Assembly (NCBI RefSeq): GCF_900176355.1
Contig: NZ_FWXI01000002.1
Span: 279,073-343,072, forward strand
Direction: 5' to 3'
Source: Sporomusa malonica
GTDB taxonomy: Bacteria; Bacillota; Negativicutes; Sporomusales; Sporomusaceae
DNA length: 64,000 nt
Shown: piece after piece, positions 50,241-58,596 of the stretch
Numbering within the stretch: the stretch's first letter is position 1
How the letters are laid out: each line of letters starts with the position of its first letter
Program-made: the position numbers and the translations under genes
The notes under the pieces: generated by a model
What the model was told of the DNA's origin: nothing
Seen by the model: the letters and a program-made list of their open reading frames with translations, nothing else
Database searches by the model: none

Positions 50241-50646
50241 GGATGAAGTTAAAGTTATTTCATAGAGGGATTCACAATACTTAGTAAATAAGTTCGTCTA
50301 TATGATTTGACTCCAGGCGAAGTTATATATGTTCCTGATACCAATGCAGTGTAATTTGGAAAATTCGTTTTTGGAAGGAAGATAAATTATGCTGATTTTA
50401 TTGCCAATAGTTCGTAAGGTCGCATAAACTGGGAATTTTTTTCTTTTCTGTGACTGATATGTGTTAGATAAAAATGCTATATGAGACAATCGCTGTTACG
50501 AAAAGTTAGAGTCTCAACGCTCATACTTTATCTTGGTTATTTTCTATATAATTACGTAATGAAAAAATGCGATGGATTACATAGGGATAGTTTATGCTAT
50601 GTTATGGTGAAAGGATCGAGTTAATGTTGTTTTGGAGGCGAAAGAA
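50241..50646. other. Intergenic stretch between the GIY-YIG and PHP-ATPase genes
   Basis: About 400 AT-rich bases with no gene longer than 14 codons that has coding character. TATAAT at about 50546 could be a -10 element for the next gene, but no good -35 lies at the right distance. I see nothing else in it. Confidence 0.3.
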
Positions 50647-53328
50647 ATGGCTATTACTTTCGAAGATCTGATAAGGGTTGATAATGGTGCACGTTTTTTT
50701 ACTGCAGACCTCCATATTCATTCCTATGGTGCATCTGAATGCGTTGGCGATGTGGGGATGACAGTAGAAACTATTATCGAACAAGCTTTAACACATAACA
50801 TTTCAATAATTGCAATAACCGATCATAATACAGATAAAAATTTAGAGGCTGCAATGAAGTGCGCTCAACATTATTTGGGGCGGATTCTGGTTATTCCTGG
50901 TGTCGAAGTAAGCACGGCACATGGACATCTATTAGTGTACTTTTCGCCTGAAAACTGGGAAAATGTACGAACGTTTTTGGCGAGAATTGAAATTGTTGGA
51001 AAATTGGGAAGCAGGGATAGTCATACGACGAAATCAATGACCGATGTAATTCGACAGGCGGAAATGATGGATGGCGTATGTATTGCAGCTCATATTGACA
51101 GGGTAAAAACTGGCTTTGAGATATTAGATTCAGGCTATCCTAGTTGGAAGAAAGATATTATTATGAGTCCAGGATTATATGGATTAGAAGTAGATAATTC
51201 GGAGAACTTAGGCTGGTATTCGCCAGAAGATGAAAAATCTGCAAATGGAGCGGAAAGACGAAAACTCGCCGATAACCGGGCATCTGTACTAACGGGAAGA
51301 CCATTATTAGCGCATGTGCAAGGTTCAGATGCTCATTCAATAAAACAATTTAGTGAAAACTGCGCTAAACGTAATTTAACCAGAATTAAGATGAACGAGT
51401 TAGATTTTAATGCATTTAGGACGTCATTGGTTGATGCAGAAGCCCGTATTAGAGCAACTGCGTCACTTCCTATTGCCGTTCCAAGAGTTCGGGGAATTTA
51501 TATAAATGGTGGTTTTCTGGATCAAGAAAATTATCACTTTAGTGATAATCTTAATTGCTTTATAGGCGGAAGAGGAGCTGGTAAATCTACCGCTATTCGT
51601 AGTTTAGTATATGGATTAGGAATGAAAGGTGAATTCGCTGAATGTGATAACTGTCCCGATGAAATAGTTGTCTATTGTGAAGATGCTAATGGCATCATTT
51701 ATCGTTACGAGCGTATTAGGGGGAGTGTCCCCAATGTGAGGGCACGGGAGGATGGGCAGATACAAAATGTGCCTGTTGACGTTTTTCCAGTTGAATATTA
51801 TGGTCAAGGTGATTTAGCCGAAGTAGCCAAAGATCCATTAGCTAACCCAATATTGTTGCAACAGTTTTTAGACCAACATCTACATATCAAAGACCTTCTA
51901 GAAAGACAGAAGGAAATTCTGAGGCTTTTGAGGCAAAATAGTGCACAGCTAATTCCTATTGAAAATTTATTTTTCCAGATTCCAGGGAAAGCGCAAATTA
52001 TCGCCGAGATTGACAAGAAACTTCAGATTGCCGAGACAGGGAAACTCAGAGAGATAGCCGCCCAGCAAATAGAATTAGGTGCGGAGAAGGGGCTACGTAA
52101 TGAATTGATGGCAATAGCTGAATTTTATGATAGAGGCATGTCTGTTACTAACTTTTTGAGGAACTATCACGATATTGCAAATGGATTAAAGGCGAACTAT
52201 CAAGGCGAGTCTACTGAACCTTATTTCAAAGATGTGGAAAAAAGTATTGACGAAACAAATCAGTATTTGAATCACAAGCAATCTGAGATTAATTCTTACT
52301 TTAAAACTGTTTCTATGAAAATTAGCGAGTCGTTGAAAAAAGTCGATGAAGTGATTGTAAATAGGCAACAAATAATAAATGGCCAGATGGCCCCGCTAAA
52401 GGAACAAGGTCTTTCCGGCAGCATTCAAGAGTTGCAGCAGCTTATTACTCGAAAGAATATTGTAATGACGGAGATTGGCAAAATAAATGGGCAAAAAAGC
52501 ACGCTTGAAACTTTGCACATTCAACGTACTGAACTACATAGCGAACTTAAACAAATACGAAATGAGATTATAAAGAAAAGAAAAAGTCAACTTAAAGTAA
52601 TTAATAAAGGCCTAGGAAGGACGATTACTGACTATACAGTTTTTCTCTGTTACGAAGATAGCGGTATTATTGATGAATTTAAAGAGTTTTTTTTAAAGGC
52701 AATGAAAGGATCATACTTCCAGGAGGAAGTAGCAATAAAAGTATGTCAAAAATTATTACCAGAGGAGCTTGCTGTTTTCATTAAGCAGAAAAATGCGAGA
52801 CAAATAGCAGAGTTGGCAGATATTTCTGAGCAATGGGCCACTGAGATATGTAATCGGATGTGCTCATTGACTGATCTATTTGAGCTGGAATTAATTTGGA
52901 AGCCGTCTTGTCCGATAATCAACTTAAAAACAAAAGGGGCTATACCGAAAGAAATTCATGTAAATCAGTTGTCAGATGGGCAGAAACATACGATTCTATT
53001 AACAATTGCTATGCTTGCGGATTCTAAATTGCCACTGATTATTGATCAACCCGAGGATGATCTGGATAATGCATTTATTTCGGCAAGTGTTGTCACTACA
53101 CTGAGGGCTATTAAAGAACGACGACAGGTTATAGTGGTAACTCATAACGCCAACATTGCTGTTTTAGGTGATGCCGAGTTAATCTTACCAATGAATCGTA
53201 TGAATGACAAAGGGATTGTAACCGACAGAGGATCAATTGATCGATCTGAAACACGAAACGAGGTAATGAGAATCTTGGAGGGCGGAGATATTGCCTTTAA
53301 ACGCCGGAAAGAAATATACGGGCATTAG
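50647..53328 (+). CDS. PHP-domain SMC-type ATPase (TrlF-like)
   Basis: An 893-aa protein. Residues of about 18-260 form a PHP phosphoesterase with DLHIHSYGASE, ITDHNT and HGHLLVYF, which hold the metal ligands. Residues 300-893 form an SMC/Rad50-like ATPase: Walker A IGGRGAGKSTAIRS (about 304-317), a long coiled coil (about 430-700), the signature LSDGQKHT (about 776) and Walker B LPLIIDQPEDDLDN (about 795-808). This architecture is annotated TrlF or PHP-ATPase and is often on mobile islands. A nucleic-acid or nucleotide phosphoesterase driven by ATP is the likely type of activity. The ATG at 50647 lies 9 bases after GGAGG. Confidence 0.85.
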   Translation: MAITFEDLIRVDNGARFFTADLHIHSYGASECVGDVGMTVETIIEQALTHNISIIAITDHNTDKNLEAAMKCAQHYLGRILVIPGVEVSTAHGHLLVYFSPENWENVRTFLARIEIVGKLGSRDSHTTKSMTDVIRQAEMMDGVCIAAHIDRVKTGFEILDSGYPSWKKDIIMSPGLYGLEVDNSENLGWYSPEDEKSANGAERRKLADNRASVLTGRPLLAHVQGSDAHSIKQFSENCAKRNLTRIKMNELDFNAFRTSLVDAEARIRATASLPIAVPRVRGIYINGGFLDQENYHFSDNLNCFIGGRGAGKSTAIRSLVYGLGMKGEFAECDNCPDEIVVYCEDANGIIYRYERIRGSVPNVRAREDGQIQNVPVDVFPVEYYGQGDLAEVAKDPLANPILLQQFLDQHLHIKDLLERQKEILRLLRQNSAQLIPIENLFFQIPGKAQIIAEIDKKLQIAETGKLREIAAQQIELGAEKGLRNELMAIAEFYDRGMSVTNFLRNYHDIANGLKANYQGESTEPYFKDVEKSIDETNQYLNHKQSEINSYFKTVSMKISESLKKVDEVIVNRQQIINGQMAPLKEQGLSGSIQELQQLITRKNIVMTEIGKINGQKSTLETLHIQRTELHSELKQIRNEIIKKRKSQLKVINKGLGRTITDYTVFLCYEDSGIIDEFKEFFLKAMKGSYFQEEVAIKVCQKLLPEELAVFIKQKNARQIAELADISEQWATEICNRMCSLTDLFELELIWKPSCPIINLKTKGAIPKEIHVNQLSDGQKHTILLTIAMLADSKLPLIIDQPEDDLDNAFISASVVTTLRAIKERRQVIVVTHNANIAVLGDAELILPMNRMNDKGIVTDRGSIDRSETRNEVMRILEGGDIAFKRRKEIYGH

Positions 53329-53488
53329 CCTCTTTTATTTTTCTATCCACTAAGCGTTATCTTTGATATCGTACACACATGGGAGAGTATAGCAAAAAAT
53401 AACGAACGAACTCATCAATTATTATAATATAGTAAAATATATAAAAGAAAATTTGCGAGTTTCACAATAATTAATAAGAGGATAAAAT

Positions 53489-54622
53489 ATGCAATCATTA
53501 TTATGCAAATGTAATACATATATGGTATTAAAGCAGATTGATTATAACTATAAAAAATATATATTTAAAAATACTCAAGTTTTAGAATGTCCAAAGTGTA
53601 AAACACAATATTTACCTCAAATTTCCAAACTTGCTTGTGAAAAATTGATAAGTATGGAAAAAAACGCACGTGGATTTGATTTTGGAAGGTTTATAGCCAT
53701 GTTATTTAAAGATAAGTTTGTTACTACCGATGTTGAATTTATATATGATAGAAATGATTATTATTTTATTCCAGGTTTACGGAGAGAATGGAACATTGGC
53801 TTTTTAACACCGGTTTTTTTTAATATAGAAGTTTTGTTAAAATATTGTTACCATCCAAGTTATTCATTAGAATTAGGAGCCGATACATATGGGAATATTT
53901 ATAAAGGTTCGGATCATCTAATCTCTTTTGGAATAAATCGCAATGGGAAAGTACTTATGTGGCTTGGGGATATAGCAAAACTAGATATTAATGAGCAACA
54001 TTATTTATGTTCAGAGAATATACATTCGGATCACGATATTGCATCTGAATTTTATGAGGGGCAGATAGAAACAAATTGGGCTGAGCCGTCGAAGGAAAAA
54101 AGTTTGTTCCAAAAAAGAACAACTTTACATGAAATAATATTAAAAAAGTTTTCTTTTAATTTAACTCAATTAGAGCCAGAAACAATTAAAACCGCTGCAA
54201 GTATATTTAGACCTATAGTATCAAGTAATACCGCTTTTACAAGTGTTATTATTCCAATGAACAAAATTTTTGTAGAATCTATTAATAATAAGCAAATTAA
54301 ACAAGACTTAAAAGAATTTGAGGATTTAAAATTAGATAAAGTTGGGAGTATAAAATTACTCCAATATTGGATTGAAAAAAGAATAGATGGAGATGCATCT
54401 AAAATTGTAGCTCCTCTATTTATACTTTACGATCTTAGAGTTTCTTTCGCACATTTACAATCGGAAGAAACGCAAGAAAAATTATTTGCATTTTCATGTG
54501 AAAGATTAGGATTGAATAAAGATTGTAGAGACTATATCCAAATATATGATGTATTGATCAATAAGCTACATGAAATGTATGATTCTATTATTAATTTAGT
54601 AGAAAACGCTTATCTATCCTGA
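53489..54622 (+). CDS. AT-rich hypothetical protein with N-terminal zinc ribbon
   Basis: A 377-aa protein. The start has CKC then CPKCKTQYLP (residues 6-37), a zinc-ribbon like that of YgiT-type or MqsA-type proteins, but the rest does not match them. The C-terminal 100 residues are helical (KLFAFSCERLGLN...INKLHEMYDSIINL). The gene is clearly more AT-rich than its neighbours, a sign of recent transfer. It is the last gene before the right island junction. No function is assigned. Confidence 0.6.
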   Translation: MQSLLCKCNTYMVLKQIDYNYKKYIFKNTQVLECPKCKTQYLPQISKLACEKLISMEKNARGFDFGRFIAMLFKDKFVTTDVEFIYDRNDYYFIPGLRREWNIGFLTPVFFNIEVLLKYCYHPSYSLELGADTYGNIYKGSDHLISFGINRNGKVLMWLGDIAKLDINEQHYLCSENIHSDHDIASEFYEGQIETNWAEPSKEKSLFQKRTTLHEIILKKFSFNLTQLEPETIKTAASIFRPIVSSNTAFTSVIIPMNKIFVESINNKQIKQDLKEFEDLKLDKVGSIKLLQYWIEKRIDGDASKIVAPLFILYDLRVSFAHLQSEETQEKLFAFSCERLGLNKDCRDYIQIYDVLINKLHEMYDSIINLVENAYLS

Positions 54623-54772
54623 GAAAGTAGCGATGACTTTTGACAAGATCTCGCATGTCTGGGTATCATTTTCGTAGAGTCGAAGAAGTGTTTTCTTTTC
54701 ATACCTTATGTTAACTCGATGTACGTTGAGTGTGTAGTAAAGAATTAATATATTTCAACAGCTTCACAAAAA

Positions 54773-54805
54773 GTGGATTTGCAAGGCCGCGGATCGCCTC
54801 CACCA
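54773..54805 (+). repeat. Right attachment site (attR) of the ssrA island
   Basis: The 24-base end sequence (54773-54796; core AAGGCCGCGGATCG) runs straight into TCGCCTCCACCA (54794-54805), an exact copy of the tmRNA 3' end at 36857-36868. Immediately after it lies a terminator hairpin that would suit the original ssrA gene. Together these mark the right junction of a 17.9-kb insertion. Confidence 0.82.
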
Positions 54806-54824
54806 AAACAATAGTTACAGTTCA

Positions 54825-54853
54825 AGCCCGCTGATTTGGCGGGCTGTCGTTTG
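54825..54853 (+). terminator. Displaced ssrA terminator
   Basis: AGCCCGC (54825-54831) pairs with GCGGGCT (54839-54845), followed by GTCGTTTG. It lies 20 bases after the attR copy of the tmRNA end, the place expected for the original ssrA terminator before insertion. The T run is weak. Confidence 0.65.
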
Positions 54854-54888
54854 AATTGTATTGAACCCTATAGAATCTAAGGATTCTT

Positions 54889-55123
54889 GGCAACCTTATG
54901 CTTATTAAAGGTACTTACGGCAAATATATGCTTAAACTATAAAGAGTGGATATTATTGCTAATTCAAGTATTTGCGCGGATTTGTAGACATTTCTGGTGG
55001 CAAACTTATGGTTAAAAAGCGGCAAAGATATGCTTAAAGTCACATATATATGTAACTTTAAGCATAAGCTTGCCGAAACGGCAAACTTATGCTTAATTTT
55101 TTGTGTGACAAACTTATGCTTAA
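54889..55123. repeat. Seven iteron-like 17-bp repeats
   Basis: Copies of GGCAAACTTATGCTTAA lie at 54889, 54919, 54999, 55021, 55080 and 55107, with one inverted copy at 55058-55074. Most have zero to three changes. Gaps are irregular (22 to 80 bases between starts), so it is not CRISPR. Such arrays bind a protein: a replication initiator, or a transposase at the end of a Tn7/Mu-like element. No matching gene is next to it. Confidence 0.8.
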
Positions 55124-55582
55124 ATATCTGTTGTGTATAAAAATCAGTTAGTTTGTTGCGTTAAGTCTGATAATAACTAATTCTTTAAATAGATAAATTG
55201 GGAATTTTTGCGGAGTAGCGGTATCCTAAGTTTATCTATATGCATTTATGCAGTTGAAAAAGTAATTATTGATGTAGTATGGCAATGATTTTAATAATGA
55301 GTGGAACGTCACAAAAGTGTAATTGATTGTTTTAGCGATAAAAAGTTTGTACCAGCGTGTTTCAGGATATAGATAAATAGAATGTAAAAAATTAAAGCTC
55401 AGCCTTAGTTCGCACTCTTTTTGAGGTTACATTCTAATTAGATGGTATTTAGGCTATGGAAAGTAATAAGGATTCGAGTTGTCAAAATGGTTATTCTGAC
55501 AACTATTCAACAAGTTATTCCTATTCTATAAATGGCTTAGAGGGGGAAGAAATTAAAAAATTATCTATCTCTTTGTCTTAGC
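55124..55582. other. AT-rich intergenic stretch
   Basis: Nothing convincing was found. A 41-codon frame at 55457-55582 (MESNKDSSCQNGYSDNYSTS...) has no ribosome binding site of note and no recognisable fold. Confidence 0.3.
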
Positions 55583-55794
55583 ACGGTTTGTAGTGCTTTT
55601 GCTGGAGGCTTTGCAATAGGCTCGGCATATGAAATTCCATTTGAGATAAGGATAAATTAGCGGATTTCATCTTGTTGTCTGAAGATGAAATAAAGGAAGG
55701 CATTTATCTGGCAATGTTCCACACTCATAATTTAGCAGAAGGCGCGGGCGCGTCAACGATAATGGCAGCTAAAAAAATCAGAATTTTATATTAA
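55583..55794 (+). pseudogene. Threonine dehydratase C-terminal remnant, frameshifted
   Basis: One frame from 55583 reads FAGGFAIGSAYEIPFEI. At about 55645 the reading moves to another frame (-1 or +2), DKLADFILLSEDEIKEGIYL, then HNLAEGAGASTIMAAKK and TAA at 55794. FAIGSAYEIPFEI and HNLAEGAG are signatures of the PLP-dependent threonine/serine dehydratase family near its catalytic C-terminus. The N-terminal two-thirds of the gene is gone. It is a decayed relic just outside the island. Confidence 0.75.
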
Positions 55795-55821
55795 GATAAC
55801 AAAAAAACAATAATAATTGAC

Positions 55822-55857
55822 AAAAAAACCAAAGTTGAAAAGCTTTGGCTTTTTTAT
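55822..55857. terminator. Terminator before pduL
   Basis: CCAAAG (55829-55834) pairs with CTTTGG (55843-55848), flanked by seven As and followed by CTTTTTTATT. It could end transcription in both directions. Confidence 0.75.
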
Positions 55858-55953
55858 TAGCAAAATTCCCTAAATAAATTGCAATGAAGTGAATGAAGGA
55901 TAATTTAGAAAGCAGTATCATGTCATATAAAAGAAGTAAAGGAGGGACAAAAA

Positions 55954-56529
55954 ATAAGTAAGACAGTTAGCGTCGGTATTTCGGCACGGCATGTTCATTT
56001 GTCACGGATACATCTGGATATCTTATTTGGTCCTGGCTATCAGCTCCATCCATACAAGTATGTTTATCAGCCTGGTCAATACGCTGCAGAAGAAACCGTC
56101 GATTTGGTAACGCCTAAAGCCACTTTTAATAATGTGAGAGTATTGGGACCGGAACGGGAGCAGACGCAAGTTGAGATTTCTATCACCGATGCAATCAAGC
56201 TCGGCCTTAACGTGCCTGTGCGGGACTCTGGTGACATTAAGGGATCACCGGGAATTACTTTGATTGGTCCTAATGGTTTGGTAGTTATAGAGAAAGGGGT
56301 AATTGCTGCTTGGCGTCATATTCATATGAATTTGGTCGATGCATCTGAATTAAGTGTCAAAGACCGCGACTTTGTTCGCGTACAATGTGGTGGTGAAATT
56401 AGGCCGATTATTTTAGAAAAAGTACTGGTCCGAGTACATGATAGCTTTGTCTTAGAAATGCATATTGATACAGATGAGGCAAATGCAGCTATGATTGCCA
56501 ACGGCGATTTACTAAAGATTATGGAATGA
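55954..56529 (+). CDS. pduL: PduL-type phosphate acyltransferase, apparent AUA start
   Basis: A 191-aa enzyme read from ATA 55954, 7 bases after GGAGGG. No ATG, GTG or TTG lies in frame between the upstream stop (55906) and TTG 55999. The TTG would remove VGISARHVHLS, which holds the zinc-binding His-x-His, so the start must be upstream. Later motifs are LGPEREQTQVEIS, RDSGDIKGSPGI and the second metal pair in WRHIHM. PduL moves an acyl group between CoA and phosphate. With KorDABC and Buk next to it, it should convert acyl-CoA to acyl phosphate. It is not obviously linked to a microcompartment: no shell genes are seen. Confidence 0.88.
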   Translation: MSKTVSVGISARHVHLSRIHLDILFGPGYQLHPYKYVYQPGQYAAEETVDLVTPKATFNNVRVLGPEREQTQVEISITDAIKLGLNVPVRDSGDIKGSPGITLIGPNGLVVIEKGVIAAWRHIHMNLVDASELSVKDRDFVRVQCGGEIRPIILEKVLVRVHDSFVLEMHIDTDEANAAMIANGDLLKIME

Positions 56530-56559
56530 TGGCCTTATTTATTTATGGGGGGATGAAGT

Positions 56560-56763
56560 ATGGCAAGACTGGTTTTTCAAGAGGAAAGGTGTAAGGGGTG
56601 TGAATTATGCAAGGATGCATGTCCTAAAGGTATTATTGTTATGGCGGAGCGGTTTAATGAAAAGGGGTACCATCCGGCAGTTTGTTCTGACGCGGAAAAA
56701 TGTGTAGGGTGCGCGATTTGTGCAAAGGCATGTCCTGATATAGTTATCGAAATTATGGAGTAA
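56560..56763 (+). CDS. korD: 2-oxoacid:ferredoxin oxidoreductase, delta (ferredoxin-type) subunit
   Basis: A 67-aa protein with two 4Fe-4S motifs (CKGCELCKDACP and CVGCAICAKACP). It is the small electron-transfer subunit of four-subunit 2-oxoacid oxidoreductases. It comes first in the korDABC order with GGGGGGATGAAG as its ribosome binding site. Confidence 0.9.
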   Translation: MARLVFQEERCKGCELCKDACPKGIIVMAERFNEKGYHPAVCSDAEKCVGCAICAKACPDIVIEIME

Positions 56764-56768
56764 GGGAA

Positions 56769-57845
56769 GTGGAACATTTGTTAGAAAAGCAATTGATGAA
56801 AGGTAATGAAGCAATTGGTGAAGCTGCAGTAATTGCCGGGTGCAGGTATTATTTTGGTTATCCTATCACACCTCAATCTGAGTTAATTGAATATATGGCC
56901 AGGCGTCTTCCGGCAGTCGGGGGTACGTTTCTTCAAGCGGAAAGTGAGATTGCTGCTATTAATATGGTCTATGGCGCTGCTGGTGCTGGAGCCAGGGTTA
57001 TGACTTCTTCATCAAGTCCTGGCGTAAGTTTAAAACAAGAGGGAATTTCCTATATAGCGGCAGGTGAATTGCCTTGTGTGATTGTCAACATCATGCGGGG
57101 TGGACCTGGACTAGGTGGCATCCAGCCGGGACAAGCCGATTATTTTCAGGCCACCAAAGGCGGCGGGCACGGTGATTATCACTGTATCGTAGTTGCGCCA
57201 AGCAGTGTACAGGAAATGACAGATTTAACTATACACGCGTTTAACTTAGCTGATCAATATCGTAATCCAGTTATGATTTTAGGTGATGGTGCTCTCGGTC
57301 AAATGATAGAACCGGTCACATTTCTTGATATTCCGCAATTTACGGCTGATAAGTCGTGGGCTACAACCGGGATGGGAGAACGCAATAAGCCAAACAGTAT
57401 TAATACACTATATCTTGAGCCTGAAACACTAGAACAGGTTAATACAAAATTGCAGCACAAGTACCAAGTCATAGAGCAGCAAGAAGTACGTTGGGAAACC
57501 AGCTATACTGACGATGCTGATTTAATACTTGTTGCTTACGGAATTACTTCGCGTATTGCAACTTCAGCAGTAGAAATGGCTAGGGCTGCCGGACATAAAG
57601 TGGGTTTGTTTCGCCCGATTACCCTTTGGCCGTTTCCTAAACAAGCGTTAGCCGATATAGTGGCAAAAGCATCGGCTGTCTTAACAGTAGAACTTAGTGC
57701 CGGACAGATGGTGGAAGATGTAAATCTTGCAATCAAGTGCTCGAAACCCGTATATTTCCATGGCCGCACCGGTGGCATGATGATGAGCTCTCGGGATATC
57801 TATGAAAAAATAGTAGACATACTTGTAGCTGGGAGAGGTGAGTAA
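56769..57845 (+). CDS. korA: 2-oxoacid:ferredoxin oxidoreductase, alpha subunit
   Basis: A 358-aa protein (GNEAIGEAAVIAGCRYYFGYPITPQSEL, ASSSSPGVSLKQEGISYIAAGELPCVIVN-type motifs, TSRIATSAVEMAR). It binds part of the TPP site with KorB. The subunit split (alpha, beta, gamma, delta as separate genes) marks a KOR/VOR-type enzyme rather than single-chain pyruvate oxidoreductase. The preferred 2-oxoacid (2-oxoglutarate or branched chain) cannot be told from this alone. GTG start, 5 bases after korD; it overlaps korB by 8 bases. Confidence 0.9.
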   Translation: MEHLLEKQLMKGNEAIGEAAVIAGCRYYFGYPITPQSELIEYMARRLPAVGGTFLQAESEIAAINMVYGAAGAGARVMTSSSSPGVSLKQEGISYIAAGELPCVIVNIMRGGPGLGGIQPGQADYFQATKGGGHGDYHCIVVAPSSVQEMTDLTIHAFNLADQYRNPVMILGDGALGQMIEPVTFLDIPQFTADKSWATTGMGERNKPNSINTLYLEPETLEQVNTKLQHKYQVIEQQEVRWETSYTDDADLILVAYGITSRIATSAVEMARAAGHKVGLFRPITLWPFPKQALADIVAKASAVLTVELSAGQMVEDVNLAIKCSKPVYFHGRTGGMMMSSRDIYEKIVDILVAGRGE

Positions 57846-58596
57846 AGTGGAAGGTAAAGTGTTTACGAGACCACAAGCTCTGACAGATGCAGCAACACAT
57901 TACTGTCCTGGTTGCCAGCATGGTTTGGTTCATCGTTTGGTAGCAGAAGTAATTGATGAATTATCTATTAAAAAAAAGACAATTGGTGTAGTACCTGTTG
58001 GCTGTTCTGTAATGGCTGATCAATATTTTAATGTTGATGTTCAGCAAGCTGCACACGGACGGGCACCTGCAGTAGCAACCGGGATTAAACGAGTACACCC
58101 TGATTGTGTGGTATTCTCGTATCAAGGGGATGGTGACATTGCAGCTATCGGCATGGCAGAAATTGTACATGCTGCCGCACGCGGTGAGCAGATAACGACG
58201 ATATTTGTCAATAACGCTATATATGGGATGACAGGTGGACAAATGGCACCTACGACGCTGGTAAATCAAGTTACGGCTACATCACCAACTGGTCGCCAGT
58301 TAGAAACAGCTGGTTACCCTATCCGGCTTGCGGAAATGCTAGCCACCCTGGATGGCGCAAAATACATTGCCCGCGTTTCGGTAAATGACCCTGTCAATAT
58401 GAATAAAGCCAAGGATGCAATTAGAGCTGCTTTCAAGACGCAAATTCGTGGTGATGGTTTTGCCATGGTAGAAGTCTTGGCTACGTGCCCGACTAATTGG
58501 GGGGTATCGCCTGTCGATGCCAAACAGTGGCTAAAAGAAAACATGCTTCCGCAATTCCCGCTTGGAGTCTATAAAAATAGTGGGGTGGAACAATAA
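57838..58596 (+). CDS. korB: 2-oxoacid:ferredoxin oxidoreductase, beta subunit (TPP)
   Basis: A 252-aa subunit. YCPGCQHGLVHRL with the cysteine pair, GVVPVGCSVM, FSYQGDGDIAAIG and VNNAIYGMTGGQMAPTT form the TPP-Mg and Fe-S site. It takes the 2-oxoacid, releases CO2 and passes two electrons to ferredoxin. GTG start inside the end of korA; its TAA overlaps the korC ATG by one base. Confidence 0.91.
   Translation: MSKVEGKVFTRPQALTDAATHYCPGCQHGLVHRLVAEVIDELSIKKKTIGVVPVGCSVMADQYFNVDVQQAAHGRAPAVATGIKRVHPDCVVFSYQGDGDIAAIGMAEIVHAAARGEQITTIFVNNAIYGMTGGQMAPTTLVNQVTATSPTGRQLETAGYPIRLAEMLATLDGAKYIARVSVNDPVNMNKAKDAIRAAFKTQIRGDGFAMVEVLATCPTNWGVSPVDAKQWLKENMLPQFPLGVYKNSGVEQ

Noticed and set aside
36869-54805. 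Prophage or complete integrative conjugative element
   Set aside because: No structural phage, relaxase, conjugation or integrase genes were found between the attachment repeats.
54889-55123. CRISPR array
   Set aside because: The repeats are 17 bp, irregularly spaced and one is inverted, and no cas genes are present.
55999-56529. pduL starting at TTG 55999
   Set aside because: This would remove the conserved HVHLS metal ligands and leaves the good ribosome binding site 50 bases away.
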